The notes under the pieces: model-generated
The model's input: only the letters and a program-made list of their open reading frames with translations
Databases searched by the model: none
Told to the model about the DNA's origin: nothing
Shown here: positions 1 to 32,247 of the stretch, piece after piece
How positions within the stretch are numbered: position 1 is the first letter of the stretch
How the letters are laid out: each line of letters begins with the position of its first letter
Position numbers and translations under genes: made by a program
Origin: Maylandia zebra
Lineage: Eukaryota > Chordata > Actinopteri > Cichliformes > Cichlidae
Length of the DNA: 64,000 bases
Direction: 5' to 3'
Assembly (NCBI RefSeq): GCF_041146795.1
Contig: NC_135172.1
Coordinates: 40,261,123-40,325,122, forward strand

Positions 1-430
1 AGAGTGGCTTTGCATGATTTGCAGTTCAAAGTAATGCAGTTTATTTCAAACTCGTCCTTGGTGTGGCCTCACGTCCTACTTTGTATGAAAGAAGCTGATT
101 TTCTCCTCCTTTATTAGGCTAACTTGCTGATTGGCTGCCCGTTATAGAAGTATAAACAGCAGGTAGGCGGAGCTTCACAGTTAGAGTTGTATGCCTGAAA
201 TGACCATATTAGGGATTTCCTCTATGGATTTGTGTACAAATCCACTCACCAGCCAGGGCCTGTCTGTTTCGAGTCTTGATGTTCTTCCTGTGTGGTTTTC
301 TCTCCTGATATTCTGCTTTACTTTTTGCTAGTGTCCTTGCAGCATGAAATGATACCTGCAGCCCTTTGAGTTGGAACAGGTAGTCCAGCTCTTCCAGGAT
401 AGCACATCTATACTTACCAGGAAGGTCCCC
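1..430 (+). repeat. Dispersed repeat fragment, cut by the window edge
   Basis: The first ~60 bases resemble the inner part of the TTAA-flanked MITE at 41125-41438 (both share agagt-gctttgc-tgat and cagttcaaa). The stretch around 195-230 (tgaccatattagggat) recurs inverted near 43319-43345. I infer a longer member of the same non-autonomous family, truncated on the left. The right border is not clear. No coding potential is seen. Confidence 0.4.
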
Positions 431-2315
431 GGTAGGTGGAGCTAAGATGTAAGGAGAGGAATTTAGAATCTGGAAAATACAAATGGTGGTAGGGCTTCCC
501 CATCATGTTTTTTTTATAAGTGTCTCTTTTTATTGTGTTATTCTCATTAATCCACCTTTCTCATATCACACTGTGCACATGCCCGATTCCTTTTATTGCA
601 TCTCAGTCACTCCCACCTGAGACGAGGAGGAGGAGCTGAGGAGGCGAGGAAGAAGCACGAGGAAGAAGCACGAGGAGAGAAGCGAAGGCAGCAGACGTTC
701 AACAAGATGAGACATCCTCATTTTAAAGTGATGTCATTTAACTTTGACTAGTGCTAGATTTTATGATGTAACAGTGCTCAGTGCACTATATTTAAATTTA
801 AAGCCATCTTAATTAAATTCACAAAAAGATTGTGCAACATGGAAAAATATTATGATTTGTTTGTTTTGTGAAAAGAAATTTTAAGAGTCGTCCTCCTTCG
901 GTGGGTTGTACATTCCAGCTGTGCGCTTTACATCTTTTTCTCACTGAAGGTAAAAATACTTTTGCAAAGGATACACCAGAGCATCCTCCTGCACCCATCT
1001 TTCCTCTTTCATCTATGGGCATTTTAGGAGTTGAGACAACCGTCAGCACAACACACTGAGATTGATTTCTGGGTCACAGGCAGGAGGAGGAAGGACAGAG
1101 GAGACGAGGAGGCCAACTCAGAGAAGTGAGAAAAGCCTTTTGTCTCTTATTTTTTGATTCTACACACTTGCAATAGAGCAAAAAGTTCTCATGCCAGCAC
1201 AAAATACCAAAGAAAGTGCCCACTTATTCGCAGGTCACACAAAAACAAAGAAGCAATAAAGAAATCATTTAAATGCCTCACTTTTTGTGGGAAAGTGTGG
1301 GGGTGTCAGCTTTGTTTTTGTGTTCAATGTCCATCAAAAAAACCAAAACAAACCAACTATATTTCAGATGGGTTCATTTCACCGAGCAGAAATACTCAGC
1401 CAGTAACCTCTGAATGAGCTTGCAACAGCTTCTCTAAACATTTACAGATTCATCCTCAGGCTGAGATTCAGGAAGTTTATTCATGTTGAAATTGTTGCTG
1501 CCCACCCTTTTGATACAAAAAGCACACAAAGGTCGAGAGTGAGTTTGTGGCTGGCTGATTGAATGCATTGTCTGGATGGGTTTTTTCACAGCATCAGGAT
1601 AAAGAGAAAAACAGGTCAGGGGTGTCAAAGTGAGCTCAATAACAGTAGAAGAGCAACAGTAAGATAAATACTATCACATGTTTTCTTTTATGGCCAGTTA
1701 AGCATCCAAAATATGTCAGAAAAATAACTGAACTGCATGATTCAAGTAACAGCTAACTACATTTTAAAATATACTTTTATTCTAACAGGACATTATACAA
1801 TAAATCTTTTTTCCCCCCAGAGCTGTTTCACCGTCACCCACATTTTAGTTTCACAGATAATCTTCTATTACACATTTAATATGTATGCCATCTAGTTCAA
1901 GTGGATTTAACTCATACTTAATTTAGTCATTTTTCCATCCTCAACACACATACTTAAAGCCTGCTTAGAATAAGTATGTACTATGGATTAGAGGCGCACT
2001 GTTAATTTAAGGTCTTCACACAATAAGAAGTGAAAAGAAGTGTCTGTATTGGGGGGTCCATTTTCCAAAAAGCTAAGACGCTGGGTCAGATACAAAGAAG
2101 ACTTCAATAATGTGCAAAACCCATCAAAAAGACATCTAAATGGCGCGTACCAGTCAAGGTTAACATCTGTTTAAAAAGCAGCATATACCTTTTTAAAAAT
2201 ACTTTTTATTTGGCTGTGAAATGGTAAATAGTTCTATATTTTGGTTTCTGTTTGTTTTTTTATTGAAGTTCTAGTTTTTTAATTTTTGTTGTACCGACTT
2301 TTGGAATTCTGTTTT
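431..2315. other. Intergenic sequence without recognised genes
   Basis: AT-rich DNA upstream of naa15. At 620-690 there is a purine-rich stretch in which aggaagaagcacg is duplicated in tandem. Short open frames here have no similarity I recognise, no flanking splice sites and no codon bias, so I treat them as chance. Confidence 0.6.
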
Positions 2316-2747
2316 GGCTGCCCCTCCCCGAGCCTGGTTCTGCCGGAGATTTCTTCCTGTTAAAAGGGCATTTTTCCTTCCCACTGTCGCCAAAGTGCTT
2401 GCTCATAGGGCAGGGGTGGGCAATTCCAGGCCCCGAGGGCCGGTGTCCTACAGGTTTTAGATCTCACCTTGGGTCAACACACCTGAATCACATGGTTAGT
2501 TCGTTACCAGGCCTCTGGAGAACTGCAGGAGCTAATTTAGCCATTTAAATCAGCAGTGTTGGTTCAAGGACACATCTAAAACCTGCAGGGACACCGGCCC
2601 TCAAGGCCTGGAGTTGCCCACCCCTGTCATAGGGGGTCATAAGATTGTTGGGTTCTTCTTATTGTTGTAGGGTCTACCTTAAAATATAAAGTGCCTTGAG
2701 GTGACCGTTGTTGTGATTTGGCGCTGTATAAATAAAACTGAATTGAA
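2316..2747 (+). mobile_element. L2-type LINE 3' tail, split by a hAT insertion
   Basis: The conserved teleost LINE 3' end is visible in two halves. 2316-2410 runs through the gcctggttctgccggag and cactgtcgccaaagtgcttg segments. 2627-2747 continues with ggtcataagattgttgggtt, aaagtgccttgaggtgac and tttggcgctgtataaataaa. The halves are separated by the hAT element at 2411-2626. No reverse transcriptase remains. Assignment to the L2/Maui group is from knowledge of fish repeats. Confidence 0.75.
2411..2626. mobile_element. Non-autonomous hAT element (216 bp) with 8-bp target duplication
   Basis: It starts CAGGGGTGGGCAATTCCAGG and ends CCTGGAGTTGCCCACCCCTG, an inverted repeat of about 20 bases. 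It is flanked by an exact direct duplication TCATAGGG (2403-2410 and 2627-2634). An 8-bp duplication is diagnostic of hAT transposition. It is too short to encode a transposase. Related copies lie at 5231 and 5620. Confidence 0.88.
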
Positions 2748-2929
2748 GTATCATGGGAGTAATGTTTGACTTTAGCTCTTGCTGTATTATTCGAGTCCTG
2801 GTTCCTGTTGTAAGATATCTTCGAGTCCAAAAAGAACCTTTTAAGCTTGATGTCATGAGCATTAATGACCGCACCCCAAATACAGCTCAAAACTTAGAAG
2901 ATACCGCCATGTTTGAGCAATTGTCTCGT

Positions 2930-3335
2930 AAATATTTGGACAGGGACACAGTTTTTGTGACTTTGTCTCTGCACATCACCGCAGTAGATTTTAAAACAAA
3001 CAATCAAGCTGTGATTGAAGTGCAGACTTTCAGCTTTAATTCAAGGGCTTTGAATAAAGTATTGTGTTAACTGTTTAGGAATTACAGCCCTCTTTATATG
3101 TAGTCCCTCATTTTCAGAGGTTCCACAGCAGACATGGAGACATAAGTAGATAAGTGAGTGATAAACACTTTGATGGCCAGTTGAGACCTGCTCCGTTGTT
3201 ATTCTATGACAAATCAAGCAGATTAAAGATCTAGAGTTAATTCCAAGTGTCTAACTTGCATTTGGTAGCTTGTTTGGTAGATTTGGTTGATTTAAAATGC
3301 TCTGTGGTTGTGTACAGAGGCAAAATTACAACAAC
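2930..3335. mobile_element. Tc1/mariner terminal fragment
   Basis: Non-coding stretch resembling the long terminal region of a common teleost Tc1 family: a gtgcagactttcagctttaa segment, aggaattacagccctcttta, tcattttcagaggttcc, then gttgtgtacagaggcaaaat near 3305. Part of it (gatggccagttgagacctg, ~3172) also recurs around 55831. No transposase coding remains, so this is a relic. Borders are approximate. Confidence 0.55.
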
Positions 3336-5230
3336 AACAAAAGTAAGATTAAGTTACAAAGTGTTTTGGGTGTTTGGAGGAGGTTATTCATCACAAAGTT
3401 AGAGTCACGTTATTTCTTCTTGCATTTGAAGTTTATTCATTGTGTTCCTTCCCCCTGCCTCAGCTATCTGTTAGTGTCTGTTTCCTGCCTCTGCTGTCAT
3501 GTTCAGTGTGAAGTCTTCTTGTTTCTGCCCTCTTTACTTTGGAGGTTGCTTTTTGCTGTTTGTTTTTCTTGTTCCAGTTTGAGTAATGAAAATGCTGATT
3601 ACAGCATTTAGGTGTGTACTGCAAAGGGTGGAAATACTTCAGTTTTCGGTGCATGGTCTTTTGCTTACTGTGTCTAAGTTAGTTTGGGCCTGTATACGTT
3701 TAGTATAGTGGAGAAATCCAAGGATTAAAAAATGAAAATTCTTTATGAGATGATGAGAGATGAGATAGCCTTTATTTGTCAGTTGCAGGTCTTTTGCCCA
3801 GGGAGTATAAATGTCTGCACTTCTTTTTATGTTAGATTTCTAAAGATGTAGGTAAAAAGCACCTAATCTCTTTCTTGGTTAGATTAACAAAGTGCAATTT
3901 CATTATTGCGCAGGGGAGGTGGTAAAAGGCCTCATGAACTCTCACAAATGTCTTCATCGGTCCTCAAAAATCGTCAGCGGCGCAGACAGCGAGTTAATTA
4001 CAGCGCGTTTCCTCCTGTAGCCAAACGCTTCCAGACACACACCGTCAGCCTTGTGCACACTCCAGAGGCACTGTTATGGGCTCTAATCACAACGACAAAT
4101 GAAGTGTCACAAAGAGTGGGAGATGAGTTAGAAGAATCATTCACTCTCTCCCCTCTCTGAGAGTAATAAGATGAAGAAATGTAGCCGGAGAAGTGTGGAG
4201 TGGAAAGACATATGGAGGGGAAGAAGGGAACAGGGGAAGGGATGGTGCAGAGCGAGAGAGAGAAAAGTGTGCGTGTCAAGTTGATAAATGTGGTAGCAGA
4301 AGACATTGTGGCGGTGGAGGAGTAGGAGGCCACCAGATAACAGCAGAGCAAGGCCCAAGCTGTCTCACACCGTGAATAAAGCACCCCTCTGTCGCACACG
4401 CAAACACACACAGATTTCTAATTACCTTCAGATGACTTTATCATTGTTTCATTGAGTTATTTAAATGAAAAACGTCGCACTGTGCAAAAGTGTTCTCTAC
4501 GCCGCCCCAGCATGTTCAGGGTGTATAAATATATACGTGTACTTAATCTCATGCTTAGTGAAGTGTCCACTCGCTCAGCTTTAAAGTAGCGCAGAAGTAG
4601 TCTGCTTGTTGGCAAATAGGCAACAAATTACGTGGCGGTGAGCGATGATAGGGCAATGATAGGTTTCGCCTCTTTTATATTCATTTGGTGTCCTCTAGTG
4701 GCTGAAATGGGAAGTGGCTCCCTTGTACGTTTGTCCACTTTGCCAACCTTTTGCACAGGACATTTATGTCACATCAGATTTTATCTGAAGCTTATCGCTG
4801 GAATGTTGCTGCCTTTCATGCTGTGCTGAGAAATTTTACGCACAAACATGTATTTACGTGTTGCTTAACCGTTTTTTTCTTCTTCAAACAAACAAACAAA
4901 CAAACACTGTTTTGGTGGCTTTTACTGAATCTCCTTACTTCCGGTAACATAAGAAAAAACTGTGGTTTGGTGCTGTACTCAATGATGACTGGATATTTCT
5001 GTTGTCTTTGCGTTTATGTAAATAATTGTCCTTCTTTACTGTGTCTGAACTAAATTTATTTTATTAAATTTATTTTATTAAAAACAACTTCAGACCTAAA
5101 AAAATATGGATGCGTTTATTTGTATTGCACTTTTTTAAAAACAGACAGTTACAACTTGTTTGGATAAAACGTGTGTTAATAAGTGCACATATCCCAATGT
5201 GCCAACACACTTATGTTCCTTCATACATAT
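3336..5230. other. Intergenic sequence, no gene recognised
   Basis: AT-rich sequence with a small tandem duplication of aaatttattttatta around 5051-5080 and a (AAAC)n run near 4888-4907. Open frames of up to 137 codons occur on both strands but are low-complexity or antisense to purine-rich DNA. I see no splice signals or family motifs. Confidence 0.55.
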
Positions 5231-5456
5231 CAGGGGTAGGCAACTCCAGGCCTCGAGTGCTGGTGTCCTGCAGGTTTTAGATGTGTACTTGAGCCAACAC
5301 AGCTGATTCAAATAGCTAAATTACCTCCTCAGCATGTCTTGAATTTCTCCAGAGGCCTGGTAATCAACTAATCATCTGATTCAGGTGTGTTGACCCAGGG
5401 TGTTATCTAAAACATGCAGGACACCGGCAGTTGAGGCCTGGAGTTGCCTACCCATA
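5231..5456. mobile_element. Non-autonomous hAT element, right end eroded
   Basis: It begins CAGGGGTAGGCAACTCCAGG and ends with the inverted counterpart cctggagttgcctaccc, but the last bases (expected ctg) are lost. It is the same family as 2411-2626, sharing the internal cctgcaggttttagat and the tcaggtgtgttgaccca segment. The flanks share only ataca, so the target duplication is decayed. Confidence 0.72.
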
Positions 5457-5619
5457 CAACAACATAAGCCAGGTGAGGGCTTTGCAGCTTATAGATGATG
5501 AAAAGAGTGGGGTAAACATGCACAAGGTGTGGCGGTGACAGAGAACAGATAGCAATATGTGATTCATTTAACTCTGGAAGAGCTTTGTAGGTCACAGTGC
5601 TTTTGCCTTTGCTCTAAAC

Positions 5620-5723
5620 CAGGGGTGTCCAACTCCAAGCCTCAAGGTCAGCTGTGTTGGATCAAGGACACATCTAAAACCTGCAGGATACCGGCCCTTG
5701 AGGCCTGGAGTTGTACACCCCTG
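5620..5723. mobile_element. Short (104-bp) internally deleted hAT copy
   Basis: Terminal inverted repeats CAGGGGTGTCCAACTCCA and GAGTTGTACACCCCTG enclose a very short body containing ggatcaaggacacatctaaa, shared with the 2411 copy. The flanks ctctaaac (5612-5619) and atctaaag (5724-5731) match at 6 of 8 bases, consistent with an aged target duplication. Confidence 0.72.
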
Positions 5724-6061
5724 ATCTAAAGCATTAACTATGCAACACACCAACCAACATACGTGACAAAAATTTTAAACTGCCAAAGCAAAAACAGGAA
5801 GGAAGCAACACTTTGTGTACCATTCAGCAACTGCCTTCTACAGGTTGAGTCAAATCCTCAAAGAGACAAAAATCAGAACTCAAAATCACAAAAAAGTTTT
5901 TATTGATCTAAAAACAACAACAAACACCAGTCAAGGACTTGGGCTTGCCAAGAGCTAACATACTAGTCCAATTTCCCAGCTCTGTTGAATACTGTACTTT
6001 TTGTCTTGTAAGTTGCCAAAACATTTGGAAAATATTTACATTTTCGTTACATATCTCAGTT
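5724..6061. other. Intergenic spacer, nothing recognised
   Basis: AT-rich DNA between the short hAT copy and the SINE. No gene or repeat is recognised. Confidence 0.5.
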
Positions 6062-6290
6062 ATGGGTGGCTGCAGCTCGGGTGGCGGCGAAGATCATCTA
6101 TATATTGTAAAGTCACTGGATCAATCCCTGACTCTTCTTTCTGTATCAAAGTCTCCTCGGGCAATATTCTGAACCCCAAGGTACCTGTGATATGTGTGCT
6201 GAGGTCTAGATAAAAGCCCTGCATGAATCTGTGTGTGAATGGGTGAATGAAAACTTGTACTAGAAAGTGCTTTGGGGGCTTTTGGGGGGT
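6062..6290 (+). mobile_element. tRNA-related SINE-like element
   Basis: The layout follows the common teleost tRNA-derived SINE: a decayed tRNA-like head (ggtggctgcagctcgggtgg, then ggatcaatccctgactc as B-box-like part), a middle tcctcgggcaatattctgaa and ccccaaggtacc, then gtgtgaatgggtgaatg, and a tail tagaaagtgctttggg. The tail type is seen again at about 54126-54200. It is too diverged to be active. Confidence 0.6.
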
Positions 6291-6725
6291 AATTTTAGCA
6301 CATATTTTAAATGACTGTGAAAGTCAAGGATAAATGTAGTTACAGAAACAAAAGAAGAAAACTTTTTAATTAATTTGTCTTCTTTCGGTAACATGGGATA
6401 CAGGGTTGCTCTTTAGAGTGACACCTTCAATCTAATTGGGCAAGAATGGAAAAATACAAAATATATAAAAGAGCGCTGACTTTTGGTGTAGCTGTCACGC
6501 TACTCTTCCTTTTCCAGACTAAATATGTTTTGGTAACAGGGTTGCACATGTGGTGTGGGACACAACTTGCAGTATAATTTCCGTTCTTTAAAATATGTTG
6601 ATGTTAAACAACAGTTTAATAGCTATCAGAGACATGCCAACAAAATCAAAACAAAAAAATTGGATTTATAAATGTTATATTCAAATACTGCAACCATTTG
6701 AACTACTGTCAAACCTGTTGGCCAT
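6291..6725. other. Intergenic spacer, nothing recognised
   Basis: AT-rich DNA between the SINE and the 721-bp hAT element. No gene, RNA or repeat is recognised. Confidence 0.5.
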
Positions 6726-7446
6726 CAGTGTTGGTCAAGTTACTTGAAAAAAGTAATCAGTAACTAATTACTGATTACTTCCCCCAAAAGTAATCCCATT
6801 ACTTTACTGATTACTTATTTTCAAAAGTAATTAATTACTTAGTTACTTAGTTACTTTTTAAAAACACGATTTACAAACTGAATAGGTGATAAAGCGATAG
6901 ATCTGTCAGCCCAGTTCTACTTTTTCTGCATAATCCATCATACAAAATGTAATCAAATGGAAAAGTCTCTTTTTAAAACGTGTTTTATTAGTTTGAATCT
7001 TTTAACTTTATGCATCAAGCAAAAATTTAATTATATGTAACATTCTCTGACTGGAAGAAATTTGTTTAACATTTAAACCTATTTTCTGCACATTCCAGCA
7101 CATAAAATAAAATATTTTTTTGTGTTTACACTCACTCTTTCAAATAGATGCAAGTGAAACACAGCAGAAACACAGCATGCTCATACTCTCTCCCGCACTT
7201 AATATATTATCCATTGTTGACACAGCACACAGCTGTTGTCACGAACATTGCACTGGCTTACTTCACGGTCATGAGACATTCTTGCAAAAAAAAAAAAAAA
7301 AAAAAAAATCACGGTTTTAGTAACCCAGCGTTCCTACGGGAAAGTAACGGTAATCTAATTACCGTTTTCGCAATAGTAATCCCTTACTTTACTCATTACC
7401 TGAAAAAAGTAATCGGATTACAGTAACGCTTTACTGCCCATCTCTG
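6726..7446. mobile_element. Non-autonomous hAT element (721 bp) with exact TTGGCCAT duplication
   Basis: Ends are CAGTGTTGGTCAAGTTAC on the left and, read from the other strand, CAGAGATGGGCAGTAAAG on the right. It is flanked by an exact 8-bp duplication TTGGCCAT at 6718-6725 and 7447-7454. Both subterminal regions are packed with repeats of agtaatc/gattact, typical of this teleost hAT family. The interior has a poly-A run (about 7286-7309) and no transposase. Confidence 0.88.
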
Positions 7447-7689
7447 TTGGCCATTGCACTACATCTCACAAGCAGCTCTGTTTATAGATTTAAATATTTG
7501 TCCTATCTTATTATTTTATTCCCTTGTCCTTTATCTTTCTTAATTCTTCTTTATAATAAGGTGCTCAGCGGTATTTTTCACTTTACGTGAAGCTGTAGAA
7601 TGGCCCAAGTACTGTTATCTGGCTTATGCATTAAAGGATACTTAAACGACACTTTTCATTTTATTTATCTCAAATATGTCATGATCAGT

Positions 7690-7907
7690 CCACCTGAACT
7701 CTCTTTCCCCGCCATTTTGGAAGCTGTCGGAGCTTCCGTCAATGTGAGGAGGAAGTGAGTGAAAAGAGAAAACGGAGCAATCGAGCGGAGCGGCCGAAGC
7801 GGGCGAGCCAGGGCTAAAAAACAATCACTCAACTCGTCTTGACTACCCGGGCTAACTTTAGCTACATGTGCTGAGGTCGAGGGGGGAAACTGATCTCACC
7901 TGCAACC
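7690..7907 (+). promoter_or_regulatory. naa15: Probable naa15 promoter and 5' UTR
   Basis: GC-rich, CpG-containing sequence immediately upstream of the naa15 start, in contrast to AT-rich flanks. At 7708-7722 ccgccattttggaag matches a YY1-type site, common in housekeeping promoters. No TATA box is evident. A two-codon upstream reading frame (ATG TGC TGA) lies at 7866-7874. The transcription start cannot be read from sequence alone. Confidence 0.55.
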
Positions 7908-28470
<20,563 letters not shown>

Positions 28471-28830
28471 GCACGGCGGTACAGCAGCGGATGAGAAAAG
28501 GAACTGGGCCGAGCACGGAGCCTTGTGGTACGCCTGTGGCAGCCATTTTTGTAGAGCCGGACACAGGAAGCGAAAAATGGGTGTTTCGTCCTCAGGCTCA
28601 GCTCAGCTCTGACCTGGCTCGGCTCGGCTCTCTCCCACATGGGTGAAAATCAGGACTCTGTGTGTGCGAGCGTGCGTGCGTGCGTGTGTGTGTGGAGGGC
28701 GTGTTTGTGTGCGTGCATGTGTGCGGTTGTGTATTTGTTGGAAACAGAAGGAGGAGGGAGGGGAAGAAGAAGATAAGTGTCCATTTTACTTTTTTAAAAC
28801 AGAGCTGGCAATGCTGAACATGAAAATAAA
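28471..28830 (+). terminator. naa15: naa15 3' UTR with first poly(A) signal
   Basis: Sequence after the TGA stop contains a GT-rich interrupted repeat (28655-28735) and the first AATAAA at 28825-28830. Further signals occur downstream (about 28936, 29262 and 30115), so the 3' UTR may be longer. Confidence 0.55.
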
Positions 28831-31800
28831 GAATCGGGAGAAACTGAGCGCTGGTTTTCCTCTGATTAATAACAATAACGCCAACCACTCGGGCGTGACT
28901 CCCAACACGTTGCATACTCTGCTCCTCTTATTTTAAAATAAAAGCTAATCTAAATGAATATGGGACACGGCTGTCGGTGAGGGGCGGGGGATGGGGGGGA
29001 CTGAGCGGAGCGGATCTGATCTCTGACATGTCCGCAGGAAGCCGAGCGGGAAGAGTTACCTGAAACGGACACTGAGGACGACCACAGGTGTTTCTGTATC
29101 TGCTGTGACGCTCACTCAAGTAAAACGCCAGAGAAAGCCGCCTCGCACGTCGAACAGCTTCCCCCCCCCCCCCCCCCCAAAAAAAGTGCTTCCCTCGCAG
29201 TTCCAGGTCCAACATGGGAACACGTAACCCTCTGTCCTCGTGGAGCACCTCGTAGCACAGAATAAAAACTGTAAAGATTGTGTGATGCGTTCTGTTTCAA
29301 CTACACAGCTACTCTTAACTTTTCTATATAGCTCTGAGAGAGATGGATAGACCTAAGCAATACCACAGACACTCTTACCGATGATAATCATTTCAGGATC
29401 TGGTTGAAGCGGTTACACGGAGCCTCCGGGCGGTCACTTTTATTTATGCAGCACATTTAGTAACAGGAGTTTGGCCCCGGGTGCTTTCCAGACGAGGCAG
29501 AGTCACTTGTGTTGTTGCTCTTTAGAAATGGTTTTATCTGCATGATGTACAGAGACTCTTTCGGTGAAGGCGTTTATGAGCCTGTAGTGCTTTCAGAGGG
29601 ATCTTCTTCTCTGCTAACTTTGAAAGTCTGAAGTCAACATCCACTGCCCCCCCCCTTTGCCAAAATGGTAAGACACGAACAAAGGCGAGTAAACGTACAA
29701 ACATCTGGAAGCTGTTTTACTTCTTCTGTACCACCCCCACATCTTGTTTTTCTTCCCCTTCTTCCTCTGATTTTGGTTCTAATGTGAAAGATGAAATCTG
29801 AGATGGTGATGTATGATATCTCTGGATTTTTGTATTAAAACCAACAGGAAAAAAATGCTTGTTAGCCTCCCTGAGCTGCCCGTGTTTTCTTTGCAGGGGT
29901 TAGGTAAAGCTTTCGCGAAGACCAGGTTTTACCTGCTGTTTCAAACAAACTAACCTTGAGTGGAAGTGGGTTACGAAGCCCTCTGACACCGACGCGGGCT
30001 TAGTAACCAAACGTCAAGAATGTGCAGCACCTGTTTTGTGTGAGCTGGAGGAAAATCCACACGCCTGCAAAAAATTTTGTTCTGTGTGATTATTTTCAGG
30101 AGGACTGTTTCACCAATAAAATAAAATGAAATGGCTTTCATGATTTTTCAAATGGTGCTTCATAGTGTCAAGTGTTAAAAATCCCAATAATAATAAAAAA
30201 AGACGAGTGGGAACATTTCAAATCGGAGTAGGAAGAGTTTCCTGTCGGTGATCTTAATGCAGCAGCCTTTATGAGAAAGGACAGGGCATCTCAGTCTCTA
30301 CCTTAGACAGAATAATGGACGAATACAATATAAACATTTCATTCACAGAAAATTCAAGCACAAACTCGACCGTGAAGAAGTCTGTGTGGACTCATGTGGC
30401 CTTTAGAAAAACTGCAGTTGTTGTTACTGCTGTGTTGGCTTGATTATCCAACACCAGGGGTTTCCCTTTTGTGTCAGCACTACCTCTTTATTTAGAGACA
30501 GTTCAGTGGTAACAAAGGTGATTTCGTACCTGTCACGAAGTAGGAAGGTGCGGGGTTTTTCCTGCACTTTAACCAACCAGGTTTGCCCTCGTACCAAATG
30601 AAATTCACCAGGACTGTGGTTTAAAAAAAACTGTTTGGCCAGTTCTTATTTTTTAAAAGCTGGTTTTAAGTTACTGAGTTTAAAGTACTTCTTTATCAAA
30701 TGGCCAAAAGTAACAGAACAACGCACGGACTTCTGTCAGATAACAGACTTTTATACTTCCTCTCTGTGCTGATCAGTGCTTACGTGTTGTAGGGAAAATC
30801 CCAGAATTAGGTCCTGGTACTTTATATCGGAGCCTTTCCCTGCTCACACAGGCATGATCACACTGTGCTTTAAAGGCTTTGCCCCTGTATTTGACAGAAA
30901 TTTGTGCATTCACTTATGTTCAGCAAATCCTGCCTAACAAAACGGGATAAATCATTTTATAGCCACGCTGGTGACTTCCCTTGCTTGGGTAGTCTAAAAT
31001 GTTTTATTTTGAAACCGCTTGTGAAGTTCAGGGTCAGTGGAACCCACTCCAACTGTCAGAGGGCAGGCGGCGCAGGCCAGTACAGAGAGAACGTTAATTT
31101 AAAATCACCAAATAGCCTAATATCCTTCACGAGCACACAGAGAACATTGAAAACCTGAACCTGAGATCCTCTTGGTGTGCGATGGCAGTGCTCCTACTGT
31201 AACAATAAAGATGATGGTAAAAGTATATCTGGTTACTAAGAGCTGAAAACCTTATTTTAGGGGAGGAAAAAAAAATCAGTATTTTTATTTTTTATTTTTT
31301 TTAAATCATGTTTGATTGTTAATCTAAGCATGCAGTTTTTGGTTAATTATGAGTGAAAACCTGGTGTGGATGCTACCAGAAAAAGTCCTTTGAAAACACC
31401 TTTTTTTCCCCAAACACAAAAGTAGACCTTCTCTCTAATCCATCACGTTGGCACTGAAAACTTCCAAAGCACCAATTTAACTTAAAGCTGTGATTTTAAT
31501 AAAGTTTTAATGTTTGTGCCCTTGTCAGTTACAACCAGGAAACCTGTGATTCTCACTAACCAGTGTTTGTTTTTCCTCTGCTATCCTAAAATTCCTATAA
31601 ACTCTAGTAGTTTTTAAAATGTAGCCGTCTCCTGTCACAGAGTGAGGCTTCATCTCTGCACTCAGGTGGCACCACGGTTCATGCTGACCAAATCATCATG
31701 TACAATATAAAGTATAATTAAGCAGAAAAGAAGAAACAGAGCATTAAAGGGAACCACCAAACTTGATATATGAGTGGGAAGCAGGATGCGGAGTCACTTG

Positions 31801-31990
31801 GCGTCCCCACCAGGAGGGGGCAACATCGTGTTGAAGAGGTCAGCTGCAGTGAACGTGCGCGTCTTTATGTTCTGACCCCCCCCCCAAAAAAAGATGACCT
31901 GTTATTTCTAGGAGAAGGTACCACCATGTCCCGCGCTGTTGTGAATTAAAAACACTTAAAAGGGAAAGGAACTAAAATCAGCCAATCACG
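28831..31990. other. naa15-rab33b intergenic region
   Basis: No gene is recognised. Contains a C17 tract running into A7 at 29161-29185, and poly(A)-signal-like motifs near 30115. A long naa15 3' UTR could cover part of it. Confidence 0.5.
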
Positions 31991-32247
31991 TTAATGTGCC
32001 AGGAAGCTGAGACCCTGGATTCTCCACCCTCATCACCACAGTGAAACGCCGGGTCCTCCTCCTCACACCCACGCTGGGCAGCACTGTGAATAGTCTGCAC
32101 GGAGTTGCTGGAAAGGTTTTCGAAACCAGCAGAAGATTTTGTGTTTGCAGAAGTTTTGGTCAGGGGAGGCTGCATCTTTGGAGACGCCGTTTGAAGCCAA
32201 GTGCGCATTTTTTGCGCTTTGTTATTACCTTGAAGGACTCGGGCTAC
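31991..32247 (+). promoter_or_regulatory. rab33b: Probable rab33b 5' UTR/promoter-proximal region
   Basis: Sequence directly upstream of the chosen rab33b start, more GC-rich than the flanks. The frame stays open upstream, with an in-frame non-ATG extension, but that peptide has no family similarity. I therefore regard it as untranslated. No TATA box is evident. Confidence 0.4.

Noticed and set aside
2753-3070. 105-codon open frame
   Set aside because: It runs across Tc1 terminal-repeat sequence that is non-coding in other copies.
32041-32247. N-terminal extension of rab33b in the open upstream frame
   Set aside because: The upstream peptide is unlike any Rab N-terminus, and MDSSLEF at 32248 aligns with the human start.
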